Of a DNA stretch of 64,000 bases, positions 44,258 through 56,353 are shown piece after piece. The stretch's first letter is position 1. Each line of letters begins with the position of its first letter. The position numbers and the translations under genes were made by a program. Source of the DNA: Isoetes taiwanensis (Eukaryota > Streptophyta > Lycopodiopsida > Isoetales > Isoetaceae); assembly GCA_021234155.1 (NCBI GenBank), contig JAJEKV010000059.1, positions 2,934,182 through 2,998,181 of the forward strand, given 5' to 3'. Below the pieces are notes generated by a model. That model was not told the origin of the DNA, ran no database searches, and saw only the letters and a program-made list of their open reading frames with translations.

Positions 44258-44762
44258 TCTTGTCCCCTAATTGCCTCTAGGTTTTCTTTGGTTGGGGCCA
44301 TACTTTCCTTCCTTTATAAATATTTGTCACTTCTAGGCCTCTTGGGCACCCTTGGCTGCCTTTTATGAAAAACATAGCGCCTCTTCCTTGTTATCAGTGG
44401 ATGCTCATCCACAACCAAATCTTCCACATGGCCTGGGGTGGGCCTGGGTAAAAGCACGAAAGGCTGTACGTACATCGTACTGAATTGAAGGACGAATTTG
44501 TGCTTTTTTGGGGTACATTTTAGATGTACATCAAGATACTATGGTTTGTCGTTTTGTGTCAGATATGCAATGATTGCAAGATCATCCCTGACATTCCCCC
44601 CGAAATTCTTGGTTAACCACCGAACCACCGAACCAATTCGAATGGATCCGTCCCTCCCTTTCCGAAATTCCCCCCTTTCACAGGACGAACACCGAACGAA
44701 TTCCAGAAGCAAACACATGCCAATTGAATCTACAAGAAATACAAATCAATTTCAATCTGTTC
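44258..44762. other. Divergent spacer between two transposase-like genes
   Basis: About 500 bases separating the minus gene at 44,257 from a plus ATG at 44,763. It contains the first TGTACAT-type motifs (44,468-44,540). No clear TATA box. Confidence 0.4.
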
Positions 44763-47700
44763 ATGGAGGGTGAGAATTCCAATGGAAGTGATGGTTCTAA
44801 GCGTAAGTATGCCGACATTGGCGGTGTTATGCCACAAAACAAATAAAGCGGCGTGTTGTTGAGTGTCGGTAGATTGCATCCTCGATTCTGGCGGCAAACG
44901 CCGTCAGATCAAAGATTAGTTTTTGTGATCGTTTGTTGCAAGATGACAGGCTTTTTCTGTTTTCGAACCTGTAATTGGAAATCCTTAGAAGTTATTGTTA
45001 TGAAATCAATGATCGAAACTTGAAAGATGGGCTTCAAGAAGTAAAGTACGCTAATAGCAAAGATAAATTGGCTGCAAAACATTCACTGTTATCAATAATT
45101 GTTGGAAAAAAGAAGATATAAACAAGAATGTTTCTTCAAAAATTGCTAAAGATACAGCCAAGAAATTTATCCAAAGCTGCAAAGAAGAAGGAAGATAATG
45201 TCATTAAGTGGAGCAAATGTATGGGCTTTGGCGGGAAGGATGCCAAGATCAAATAGAATCGATGATTCAATCAAATGTCGTTCGTGGAATTTTGGCTTGA
45301 CAATACCAAAGTTTCACCAAAGGTTAGAGATGTCATGAAGAGGAGAACACAAGCAATACAATACCTTGATATCTCACAGTTTGCTCTTGTAATTGAATCA
45401 ATTCAGTTTTTGAGATTATGTTTTCTTCCAATATTCTTTCATGACTTTCTTTCATACATTCTAGTTCGTTGAAAGTGACCGTTAATGAATACACATGGTT
45501 TTCATGAAATGTATTGCATTTTACATTGTTTACATTTATACATTGTTTACACAGTAGCAGAAATCTTGCAGTGATGTGCTATTAGGTACTTTTTAGATGT
45601 ACATCCATTAACACTTACATGTCCATGCAGCTGCATTTACATGTACTTGAATATCAAAATTACATCATTTTACATTTTAGTGTACTTTCAGGTAATGAAG
45701 CCAAACAAATCTGACATATGTACATTAGTTGTACTAATATTGTAACATTAATGTGATGTACTAATATTGGAACATTAATTAGATGTACACTGGATGTACA
45801 TTGGATGTACATTGGATGTACAGTAACAGATCAGTGGAACTGTTGGCTGTACATTAGATGTACTGATGTACATTAGATGTACATTAGATGTACAGTAACA
45901 GATCAGTGGAACTGTTGGATGGACATTTTATGTACATAGACCATACATTAATTGTACAATAGTATAGTTCAATACTCTTTTGGCATCTGGTTGCCGACAT
46001 CATTTTGCTAACATGGTCTTTAATGGTTTTGTTATTGCGATACCGAGCTTTATCAGCAGTTTGTATATCGTAATCCCCGATACCAAAATTCACCGACAGT
46101 TCGAAAGTATCCAAAACCCGATTGCATAAGGAAATTGAAGGAGAGAAACACCGTTGTGTCAAACATGAGCAAGCGTGAGTCGTACGTAAAGGCCTTCAAT
46201 GATATGAGGAGATCCCTACATGTTAATTGCACTTGCTGCCGCAGTTGTTCCAGGCATCCCAGCAAAGAAAACAATGGAGTATGTCAAGCAAACAAGAAGA
46301 CTTTGATAATGTTAGTATCTTGTGGAGGTCAACGCTTTTAGAAATTTGTGACGGATGAATGGCATAAACTAAAAAATGCATCAAAGGCTTAATGTGATGA
46401 ATGTGGAGTGAAGAAATTCGACATCCGTCCAAACGAGGAAGATGGAATTCGTAATGTGGACTGGCAAGTATATGCATATGTCAATGAGCCATCCAAAAGG
46501 TACATCCAAGGCTTAGATTAGTTGATCGTAATGACAAAGCATCCGCTTTGTTAAAGAACATGAAAAATCAGCTTGCTAAGTTTATAGATCATAACTTTAC
46601 AAAGACAATCGGGCAAGAGCAAACGGTTTAAAAGATGTGTTGAGAAACTCCCGTGATAATAGTGTGTTGTCCGTTGTTGACTTTGCAGAGAACTACACAT
46701 TGAAACCAGGGACGTAGTGCAATCCGAAAGCATTGGAATCCTGATCAAATTAGTATTTTGGTCCATATTTCAATGATGAAAATAGAAGGTAAGCTTAAAA
46801 AAAAAAAGGCATTTCTATGTTTCAGATGACGTAAAAGCATGACACTCATTTTGTGCAACATGGTTTTAAATTACATTTGGGGTGGCTTAAGAATAATGGA
46901 GGTGGACACATAAACCTTCATTATGTGTGGTCGGATGGTTGTGCATCTCAATTCAAATCAACGGGCATGGTATGGAATCAGTAGATACCATGTTGAAAAT
47001 AAAATTCGAAAGTGATATGGAATTTCTTTGGATCTGGCCATGGAAAAGGCACACATGATGGCAGGTGGTATAGCAAAGTTGTGGCTTGAGAGCGAAAGCA
47101 GAGAAAACAAAATGGCATGCCGCTGATAAAAGTAAACTTGCCTTGTGCCTGGTTTTAAGGGCCAAGGAATCCGGATTGTGAAAGGGTGTTTTGGGAGGTT
47201 GGAAAACAGATGTGAACAAAAGCCAAGCATTCAATTGCAAGACTTTACCTAGTACTCAGCAGATACATTCTCGTGTCAACTATAAACCCGCCAGATCCAA
47301 CAAAGTTGCTATGCACCACTCTCGTGCTTTTGTGATGCTTGCATTAACTTCAATTGGTTGAATTGTGAGAACATTAAACATTGTGGAGAATGGTCTCTAA
47401 AAGTTTGGAGCCCACGATCATATTGCCTCTTGTGGTGAAGTCGAAAAATGATGTGGATGTTTTGTATGCGTAAGAGCGAGGTGGTTTAGATGACAATCGT
47501 AGGAGTTTCAGATGTATTTGTGTCTTTGCAAAGACTGCATAATGTGGAAGGTGTTTCATACTATGTTATCATGTGCACCAGGGAAAAGCATGCATTGGAA
47601 GAAGATTCAATTGATGACTATGGAAATGATTACTCGGCTTTGGCACTAGTGTCATTGAAGGACAATATTATGAACTAATCCCAGCCGCCACAATAAGTAT

Positions 47701-47880
47701 AAACCGCCTCCTACTAAGAATGTTTTGGTACCGCAAGAGATCGTGGATTGGGATTCAATCCCATTCAAGAAAGTAAAACACAAGTCGAAGGGGGCAAGCA
47801 CAAAGATTTCACTCTTGCCGATGAAGTCCATGAGACATTGTTATCACAACTTCTAGCAATTGTAGATGACTTGGACTAAG
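44763..47880 (+). pseudogene. Decayed transposase-like gene with DGCxxQFK / GHGKG motifs
   Basis: An ATG at 44,763 opens MEGENSNGSDGSKRKYADIG. Further pieces: FWLDNTKVSPKVRDVMKRR (about 45,285-45,345), CTCCRSCSRHPSKEN (46,225-46,275), VVDFAENYTLKP (near 46,675), YVWSDGCASQFKS (46,921-46,955), then in shifted frames a GHGKG-like stretch (47,035-47,065), CTREKHALEEDSIDDYGNDY (47,571-47,635) and PQEIVDWDSIPFKKVKHKSK (about 47,735-47,795). This order (DNTxVSPxxxDV, DFAENYT, SDGCAxQFK, GHGKGxHDG) is that of another transposase-like family seen in plants and animals. Several stops and shifts make it non-functional as read. It is divergent from the gene at 41,996-44,257. Confidence 0.55.
45560..45960. 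repeat. Dense TGTACAT / GATGTAC repeats
   Basis: More than 15 GTAC-centred motifs, including runs of GATGTACATTGGATGTACAT. A longer unit, GATGTACAGTAACAGATCAG, is present twice about 75 bases apart. It lies in a non-coding gap of the plus-strand gene. Confidence 0.85.
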
Positions 47881-47939
47881 TCGATCCGTGGTACTTTCCA
47901 AATATTGTAATACTTTGTTCATATAAGAGATAAGAACCG

Positions 47940-48180
47940 AACAAATTTTCATTGTACATGACAAGGACTACTTCAATAGTGCATTAGGTACATCAATGTA
48001 CATAATATGTATATCCTATGTACATCTTATGTACATCCGTTGTACATTCTTTAGATATTTGTTAAGTGTAAGTTGATTAGAATTGAACATAAGAAAGTTG
48101 AATTACATAAACATTAAAAATAGTTTCACCATGGCAAAGATAAGAAATGGACAAGGTTTTCATGTACAAATGGTTCATAT
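47940..48180. repeat. Second TGTACAT cluster
   Basis: GTACATCAATGTACATAATA, CTATGTACATCTTATGTACA and similar motifs right after the last coding trace of the plus-strand gene. They resemble those at 45,560-45,960 and 44,468-44,540. Confidence 0.75.
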
Positions 48181-49118
48181 ATTTATATTGTGGACATAAA
48201 ACAAACACACCGAAAGTGAGCATGGCTCATAATTCATGGTCTAGCTTCAAAATGTCAAGAGGGAGCCCCGATATCTTATGACTATTGCATCATGTCTTTC
48301 CGGCCTTAGGGTCTGTAGAGATATCCTCTAACGCAAAGAGTCCATGCGGCTTCTATAGCTCGTGCACCCGGCAAACCTTTCCATCCTACATGGCCTTCAT
48401 CTTCCTGACACGTGCCTTCCCCAAGGGTTGTGCAACAAGTGAGTTGTCGCCAATATACATTTTGTGGTTGCTCGCTCCTCATAGTTTTCAATTTGGTCAA
48501 CCTTTCCCCACCCGTGACACAACAAGAGAATGGACATTTAGCGACGTGGGCTTGCGACGCGGCCAGGCGACGCGGACGTGGCGCCGCAGAAAATAACGCC
48601 ATCGGCGGCGATGCGTGCGGCGACGCGGCGTCAAGATACACGCATGCGGCGTCATGCGGCGATAATAGTGCGACGCCCGACACACGCGGTGGACGGCTTG
48701 CCTGTGGACGACGGGATGTGCCGAATGATGCCGGTGGATGTTCTGACGTCCGCGCCGCGACGCTGGCGTCGTTTATGTGGCGTGATATGTCGTGATGTGA
48801 CGTATGTATGCATTATATGACACCGTCGGCAATAATATATATGTCATGATATGACATGTCAAGACGTATATATATGCGATATGATACGTCGGTAGATGTA
48901 TATGTGGACGATATGACATCGTCGATACATTATATGTGGCGTAGGTGGTCGATGTGACGATATTTTTTATACCGCGAAGGTTAATGGTTTTAGGATTACA
49001 AATTCAATAATTGGCCCCGATTGATAATTGCCGAAAAAGACTCGACGATAACCCGCTGACTTCATTTTAAAGCGTGTTGCACTGCGCATGCATCATCACC
49101 CGATAGATGTGCTACCGC
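48181..49118. other. CpG-rich, purine/pyrimidine-alternating block
   Basis: From about 48,530 to 48,790 the sequence is full of GCGACG, GGCGAC and CGACGC words. It grades into ATATGACRTCGTCGATATAT-like sequence to 48,960. Open frames on both strands (up to 127 codons) follow from the scarcity of stops in GC-rich DNA. No domain is seen. Confidence 0.6.
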
Positions 49119-50640
49119 TTATAAATTGTTCATTATAAAACCGACGTTGTCGCGGTCAAAATCTAGTTGTTCCAAGTTTACAATCCTTGAAGGTAACTTG
49201 ACAATAGGCTTGTTGTCAATCATTGTTGCCGAGAAGAACATGATAAAGCCTTTAAAATTTGTGCAAGAACACAAGAAAAATCCCACACTTTTACCTTTTG
49301 TCCACCAAGCATTATAGTGTTTAATATGACTTTGTACCGCTTGTCCCGACGCCCCGATGGCGGATTCTAGGTTTACCTCCTTCATCTAGACTCTTCAAAA
49401 CCGAATCGGGAAAATAGTTTTTGGGGGCTTTGAGAGCTTTGCAAGAGCCGGAAAAATATTGTCGTGAACTATATCAAGAAACCAAAGAAGCACATATGGA
49501 TACGCCAATACGTGGGGAAGAAGGTTATGATCTAAAATCTCATGCCGGGTATACAAGTAATTCTAATGGCACTATGGAAGTTGAAAGATCAACATCAAGG
49601 TTGGAATCCCAAAGAATGCTTGAACTTGCAACTTTACCCCGCCAAACGCCCGATGATTTTTGTGATATATGATGGTGGAGGAATTTATGCTTCAATTGCA
49701 CAAGTTCCATATGAAGCCAAGCCCATTGATGAGGATTTTGAAAAGCCGAGATACTATGTGGCTACACCGTTGATGGCCTTGTTTTAGATCCATACATGGA
49801 AAGTGGAATTGGAACATAGCTCCGGGCTTTGGGAAGAAAATAAGTGTATTCTCTCAACATTCATTCTAGAACTTTCTACAACATTCGAATTTTCTAGAAG
49901 GATTCCTTAGGCTCACCCAAGATTCTCTTTATATTTTAAAACTTTTTAAAACTTTCTAGAACATTCTAGAACTTTCGTGATATGTGACTTATGTGACATA
50001 TGTGTCGAGAAGGTCGATGTTCCGTAAAGGCACCATCTTCATTGTGCCCTTAAGCCCCCAAAGAAGCACATGAACTTTTAGTGTGAGCATTTCTAATGGA
50101 TTGAGCTTCATCCGTAATAATTCTAAACCACCTAATGTTCGACAAGATGCCCCTTTAGCCCGGGGTCGCTTTTTTCATCCTCTTTCGATGGTTCCGTAAT
50201 TCGCAACAAATGGTTCCATATGTAGTAAGCACAATGTCGCGGCTTACAAAGTTCAACACAATTTATTCTTCTCGATATTCATGGTATATGTACACGATAG
50301 CTTGACAGATGGTACTACTTTTCCTTCAATTCATGTTCACATTGTTTTTAAAGCCGCATTTAGGGCAAACAATCAAGGTGCAAACAATCGTGGTTGGTAA
50401 GGAGTATAGAAAATGATGCGGCCATCTTTTTCGTAGAGCTTGATTCACGCTTTGATATCGAGCCATGCGTGCTACAAAAGTTCAATTTAGAGGATATTAT
50501 GCTAGACACTCCACCGTGATATTTTCGCGGTGGATCTAGTTGGCTCTCAAGATAGTGTAGATTGGTTAGATAAGAAAGTCCTTTGAGACCGGCATTTCAT
50601 TTCGCGGCTTGTGCAACCAAGTGGGCGCCTTTGATTTGAT
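49119..50640. other. Unassigned DNA with weak coding traces
   Basis: On the plus strand, two overlapping frames (49,421-49,672 and 49,542-49,787) may be one broken protein: LYQETKEAHMDTPIRGEEGY, then LQLYPAKRPMIFVIYDGGGI one frame over. I recognise no family. A minus frame at 49,119-49,385 overlaps the left part. The rest is featureless except the TTCTAGAA-rich stretch listed separately. Confidence 0.35.
49954..49971. promoter_or_regulatory. Perfect heat-shock-element-like repeat
   Basis: TTCTAGAACATTCTAGAA is four alternating nGAAn modules (TTC-GAA-TTC-GAA), the consensus bound by heat-shock factors. Related TTCTAGAA and TTCTACAACATTCGAA strings lie at 49,862-49,900. There is no clear gene downstream, so a regulatory role is unproven. 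Confidence 0.4.
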
Positions 50641-50689
50641 AACCGATTTCGTTGGATTTTTTGTTTCAGCTCGGCCATTCCAAAAATCA

Positions 50690-50945
50690 ACTAAGCACAT
50701 TTGCCTTGGCGATGGAATTGTGGAGAAAAAAAAAAGATGAAAATCAATGCATGTGGAAATTTAGATAATCGTTATTGGGATAGTTCCCAAAGTTATGTCT
50801 TCACAAAAGGCCGGAGCAGATTTGTCAAGGCAAAGAATTTGCGTGTGAATGATGTGGTTTCGCTTGAGAGAGATATCCAAGGTAAAAAAATTTACATCGG
50901 GCCTTGGCTTAAGGGATCCTTCGGCCGGTGTCGGAAATTACGTTG
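50690..50945 (+). pseudogene. B3 DNA-binding domain fragment (RAV type), frameshifted
   Basis: [20 protein letters not shown], then [15 protein letters not shown], matches the centre of the plant-specific B3 domain of RAV/NGATHA factors ([26 protein letters not shown].R). Just upstream, in another frame, MWKFR corresponds to the conserved WRFR strand, so a frameshift lies between 50,757 and 50,770. KIYIGPW fits the domain's final LYI strand. The domain's first strand and any AP2 domain are missing. B3 proteins bind DNA in plant development. This piece is a captured or relic fragment. Confidence 0.8.
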
Positions 50946-50949
50946 TTGA

Positions 50950-52110
50950 TGCGTGATGCAACAACCCTTTGCGTAAAGTTTTTCAGTCGTTTGGAGTCGA
51001 CATTTGGTATTGAAGCAACTTAAATTCTATCTTTTGATATAACTATAATATGGTAGTTTTGAGCTCGATTAGCTCCCCGGTTGATCCGTAATTTTTGAGC
51101 TCTAATTTAGCTTATGGTTGATCCGTAATTTTTGAGGCAATCGCCTTATGTATATAAGCATGATGTAGAATACAAAAAACTGGATATATGATATGATATA
51201 GATTTTAAATCGCTTTTCAAAATGGAATTTGAAGATAAAAATATGAAGAAGATGAATATGAGGGGGATGGATATCAAGAAGATGAATGCCACGATGAATA
51301 AGGATATGACAATAATATTGCTTTGTTTTAATTTATATAGGCCTATTTGTGCTATGGGTATTTTGAAAAAGCGTATGAATTTAGTGATGGACATGGAGTT
51401 GGAGATGGTTGATCCGAATTTTTGAGCTCATAATTTAGCTTCCGTTGATCCCAGAAAAAGAGAAAAAGAAGGAATTAGAAATGACATATGGATTTACCCC
51501 TAGAATTTCTACAACGAGAAGATTGGGTAGTCAAAAGTGGGACTCCCATATCCTCAATCCAACATCTTTAGAGAAGCAACAAAATGCAATCGAATGAGGA
51601 ACTTGGTGTCCAAAGATAGTGGGAGAACCGCTCGACGACTCTTTGCAAATCCAAGGCATTAATGTCCCATGTGTCAAAGCTGCCCGATCAAAATTTGCCT
51701 AAAAACGCCATCGCCTACCACGGCATCGCCACGACAAATGTCACGATTAAATGTCGTCAGAACTGCCACGACGCCCATGAATCTGAAACTGAGAAGATGA
51801 ATGTAAAGAATGGGGGACGGACGATGAATTTGAAGATAAATATATGAAGAAGATGAATATGATCGATGGATATCAAGAAGATGAATGCCACGATGAATAC
51901 GGATATGACAATAATATTGCTTGTTTTAATTTATATAGGCCTATTTGTGCTATGGGTATTTTGAAAAAGCAGATGAATTTAGTGATGGACATGGACTTGA
52001 GATGGAGGAGCTTATGTATGAACAAGGTAAAGAATCGGGTTTTGGGTTTTCGATTGTTTCTAATCGCTAAGATCTTGCATACCTCTTTTCCATAGCAAGT
52101 TTCATTTTCT
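50950..52110. repeat. Region with a 180-bp direct duplication
   Basis: 51,222-51,405 and 51,827-52,005 share GAATTTGAAGATAAA, ATGAAGAAGATGAATATGA, GATATCAAGAAGATGAATGC and TAGGCCTATTTGTGCTATGG in order, with few changes. The first halves code for acidic EDEY/EDECHDEYGYD stretches in one frame. The copies are about 600 bases apart. Confidence 0.85.
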
Positions 52111-53460
52111 CGGGTGACGAAGTTCGCTTTTAAGATATATGTGTATTTGAGAAGTTAAAAGATCAAATTTTGTGTTCCATCGTAAAACGCTTGTTAGTTT
52201 CTGGGGTAATGAATATAAAGTTTCCAACAGGTTTCCTATCGACCATATTTTTGCATATCATTTCAGACTCTAAAAAGCTTCACCGGATTTTCTTCTAGAG
52301 ACTTGTTTTGTGGCACTAATTTGGCTTTAACTTTTGAAAAGCCGCTTGGCTTTGGTTAATGCAATTTGCTCGCGGATGCGCCTAATCAAGCTATGTTCAA
52401 GTGTTTTGAGGTATGCAGATTTTAGGTTGTTACACAAAACTTGCTCAGATTTTAGGTTGCTCAGAACAGCATAGGTATACATAAATTTCATAACCGACAA
52501 ATGTCACGACAAATGTCACGACAAATGTCACGACCCTATGTGATAGAGGCGATAATCGGTCCCCAACCCTATGTGCTTGCAGCTTGTGTTGGTTTCTATT
52601 ACCTCTGGGTGCAGCAGAACTCTATCTCTTAGTTTCATAATAGTCTTTTGTGTTTCAGTCCATTCATCTACAAAGCAAATGAAGATTGACTTAATTATGT
52701 ATACACACTCATAATTGTACCAATAAGAAAGACAGTAAAAACAGAGTACTCAAGTGCAATGAACAAAAACTTTCAACAAAGTTTAAAATGAAACGCACTT
52801 ATTTGTCGGAACGACTTCAAAAAGGAATCTTTGAAAGATTCCCCTAAAATTCCCTTAAAAAAGTCCATTTTTAAGATTTTTTTTGTGACAGGTGTGACAA
52901 TTTAAGTAATTTAGGTACCATTTTTGAGGGGTTGATTGAACATAACTTTCATGCAAAAATTTCAAATAGCAATTTTCATCCTCCTAAACTAGAACAAAAA
53001 ATAATTACTTTTATAAAGTGTAGCAAAAAGGGCAATTAAAAAAAAATAGCAAGGGTAATAGAGTGACAAAGAAGTGATATATTCATGGTTGTGAAAATTG
53101 TACAAAATTATGAACAAAATTGTCAAAAATATAGAACATTTTGATGCATACCATCACCGCTTCTTTCGCTTTTTACATGTTTGAGTCATCTGGACAAACT
53201 TACATTTTGCGCCAAGATCGATGCATCTCATCCTCCGACTCATTTAATCCCTGATCACTTGAGCCTTCATCCTCGCCTTCACTCTCAAACCGGATGTACT
53301 CGAACGATCTTCTTCCTCACTGCCTACAAGTGAGTCCTCATCATCATCTTTTTGGCCACCTTTCTAGGTTGTTTGTCTAATCCACATGTCGACCTTTTAT
53401 TAAAGTTTGAGTGACCATACGTAACTTATTAGTAAAGCAAGTGTAACAAAGTCATATGCA
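52111..53460. other. AT-rich unassigned DNA
   Basis: No gene recognised. Three copies of ACAAATGTCACG lie in tandem at 52,496-52,533, and the same word appears at 51,735. The rest is low-complexity A/T sequence. Confidence 0.5.
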
Positions 53461-53472
53461 AGAACCTTCACT

Positions 53473-55934
53473 TCAGATAGATCTATGACAGCAGCATTTT
53501 GCTTTTGACTTTGCTCTCTTTCCCACTCTCGCTTTTACCATCTCCAAAGTATAACTCCCATCGAAAAGCACCGGGCAAGATTTGTTCTCATCCGCACTTT
53601 TAGTTGAGTGGGAATTCCATCCTCTCTTTGTTACCTCCAAGATTTTAGCTAGCCGTAACGGCTTCCCTGACTCATCATTATCACCTGGGACAGCTATGAG
53701 CATTCCTTTTCAATCTCTCGAGATCGAACTGTGATACTCGAAAGCAACTTGTTTGTCAGGCGTAAGGGGGCCGCTGGTACATGACTCGCCATCTTCATCT
53801 GAGCTAGCCAATATCTCTACATGTTCCTCTTGATTATCAACTTGCATGTGGAGAGTTTGCCTAGATGGCCGGGCTTTGAATGTAACCGGTCTTCGACCTT
53901 GTAATGAAGCTTGCAAAATATCACGCTGTCGGTGAAAAAACCGAGGCCACCATAAAGCATCCGCCTCCCCAAAGTGGTTAGAGCACGAATCAATACTTGT
54001 CTCAATAAAATCCAATGATTTGCTTTGAGTCAAATGCTCTTCCCTCCTTTTTTACTCTTTTTTGTGATTTCTTTCAAGCTTTTAGAGGCATTTTATTCGG
54101 CAGAGAGCATGGAACTAGTATTGGGATGGTGCTAATGAATTGAATACTGCGGGTCGCCAACGCAAAGATGTGGCATATTTCTTTTCTTGTAAGATGGCCC
54201 CCGCCATCTACAAGTGAAATTTTGATCCGATGTGAAATGTAATATTTCTCAAGGGCTCAATAGCACAAAGGACCCGCTTGATCTCTTCAAAAATCCATTC
54301 TTTGAAATCATAAGTTTCTTCCAACAACTCGATGTCCGGACGAGGATTGTAGGAATCTTGGATAACCTCAATCATTGCTGGTAGGTCGGAGAGCTTTTTT
54401 CGCGGTAAAGACGCTTAGAGAACCCATCGAACATCCGATCAATTTGGTCGTGTATGACCAACAAGCGTGAAACCAATCTTCACCTTCTTGAAGATTTGTT
54501 TCTACTAGCAGCATAGCACAAAGAAGCAAACACCGATTCTTATTTTCCTTGTCGCGGTTGTCTAGCTAAAGATACGTAACCGGTGGTATATGTTCTAGAT
54601 TGGAAAGAAGCTTATTCAATATTGTGATAGTGAGATTTGGATCAACATGAATGTTTGGATAATTCAAAAAATGCCTTGCAAGATAGTTTTCCATTAAATA
54701 CCATAGCACCAACAACATGCATGTATGAAATCTTCTTCAAGAAGATCCTTAGGCACATTGACAAAATGTGGTAGGGTGGTCTTCTTCCGGTCCATTCCAT
54801 CAATAACAACCGATATGTAGTTGAGTGGTTGTTCCAAAGGCTTTCTTCCTATGTTTTGTCAATTTTCTCCTTTCCAAAGATTGTTGTTCTCGTGCTTGTT
54901 CGGGCCTCCTTCAATGCATCCGGAAATGAAAATATGTTTAGGAAAAACCTACTTTTAAGTAGAACTAGGCAAGAACACGCCCCGAAGCTTACTTTTAGTG
55001 TGAAGTGTCCTTGCATTTTGTCTCCCGAGCTTTTAATTCGTGAAAGCATGTAGCACAAAAACGACATCCCATGCTTTCTAGGAATGGCCACGCCGAGAAA
55101 AAACTTTTTTCCGTGAAAGCAAGAAAGTAAGAGTAGCGCATAAAGCCGCTCTCCAGCCTCAACACACATCTCCTTATAATTATCGTAGACTTTTGTTTTT
55201 CGTGAAATTGTCACCAAGTGGTACATAGGGCTATTAGGGAGTTTCTCACAAGACTTTAAAGAAACCTTCCATCCAGAGACACATTGAAGGGCATGAATTT
55301 GGTTATGCCTCCCGAATGGCGTGAGTCATTAATGCCCGATTCTTGTCAAGCCTTTTCTTTAGGCGTCAAAGTCGCCCTCACGCCTAAAAGCATGAATCAA
55401 TTTGAAGGCCGCTTTGACAGACGGTGGCCACCACCGTAAGTAAACTTCTCACCATCATCCGCCTAATATTGAAGGCTAAGTAGCCCCTTTGGTCTAGCGT
55501 AGTCATTGAACTCAGAATTCATCACTTAATCAACCCTCAATTCCTTTAGTCCAATCTTAAGCAAACAACGTTGAGAACAACAATGCTTTTGTGTGTGTTG
55601 CCCGCAAGTGAGCCTCCTCATCCATGAGTTTCTTTCTTCTAACAGCTTGTACATGCTTTCTTGTGTAAGTTACGCTTTAAGATTCTTACTTGTGTGGGCT
55701 TTGAATTCAACATAGAGTCTTGTGGCTTTGGTAGGTCCTCTCGCCCGAGACATCAACATGAGGTGTTTCTTCGCCTAAGAGATCAACTTGAGGTGTACTT
55801 GTAGATGCCGATAGGTTTGGTGTGTGCAAGTCCCCGAGGGGAGGTGCTTTCCCTCTCCCTAGAAAAAAGTAATCGAGGTTGGTGACGAAGTTGACCAGCT
55901 CCGGAAGTCGTGAGAAAACAGAGTTGCATGTCAC
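53473..55934 (-). pseudogene. Decayed transposase-like gene (DUF7869-like), copy 2
   Basis: The same family as 41,996-44,257 and the same strand. Pieces in order on the minus strand: HFTLKVSFGACSCLVLL region (55,226-54,849); VVIDGMDRKKTTLPHFVNVP (about 54,810-54,750); LDNRDKENKNR (54,566-54,534); FTLVGHT and, one frame over, DQIDRMFDGFSKRL (54,478-54,400); an acidic linker LASSDEDGESCTSG (53,820-53,770); and C-terminal MLIAVPGDNDESGKPLRLAK (53,703-53,640). Multiple stops and shifts separate these. The overall layout parallels copy 1 but sequence identity is low, so this is a different subfamily or an old duplicate. Confidence 0.65.
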
Positions 55935-56353
55935 CGACCGCCTCCCACTTGTTGTAGTACCATTTAGCTTAAATTGATGGAGTTGGCGGATTTGCCTCCC
56001 GGATTTAGCCTATGGTGGACTAAGGGCTTAACGCACTAAAATGAAGTGGAGGAGGTAGTCCGACCTCTCTAGGGGCTGTGGTGGAGTAAAACGCATTGGT
56101 GGGGGGCAAACGACGCTCAGAGCAGTGGTGTGGTGGAGTAAATTGAACCGGGTGGTGGAAGCCGAGGTGGTCGCGGCCGGAGTAAGATCAACAGAGTCGG
56201 GGTTTGAATATCGAGGCGAACTTCCAGGCTACTTTCGTGCGTCGGCTTTGAGGGGGGTGGAATGTCACCGCAGAGGAAGCCCGCGAACAGAGTTGGAGGC
56301 TCGGCAGCTTCTTTTTCTCGAGCCATACCGTAAAGGTAGAAGGCCATTAATCA
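55935..56353. other. Unassigned, GC-richer stretch
   Basis: Overlapping opposite frames at 56,117-56,347 (minus) and 56,125-56,358 (plus), both proline/arginine-rich and without domains. This is the border before the palindrome-rich region. Confidence 0.4.

Noticed and set aside
48285-48820. Five overlapping frames of up to 127 codons
   Set aside because: A GC-rich block with few stops on either strand; no domain and conflicting frames.
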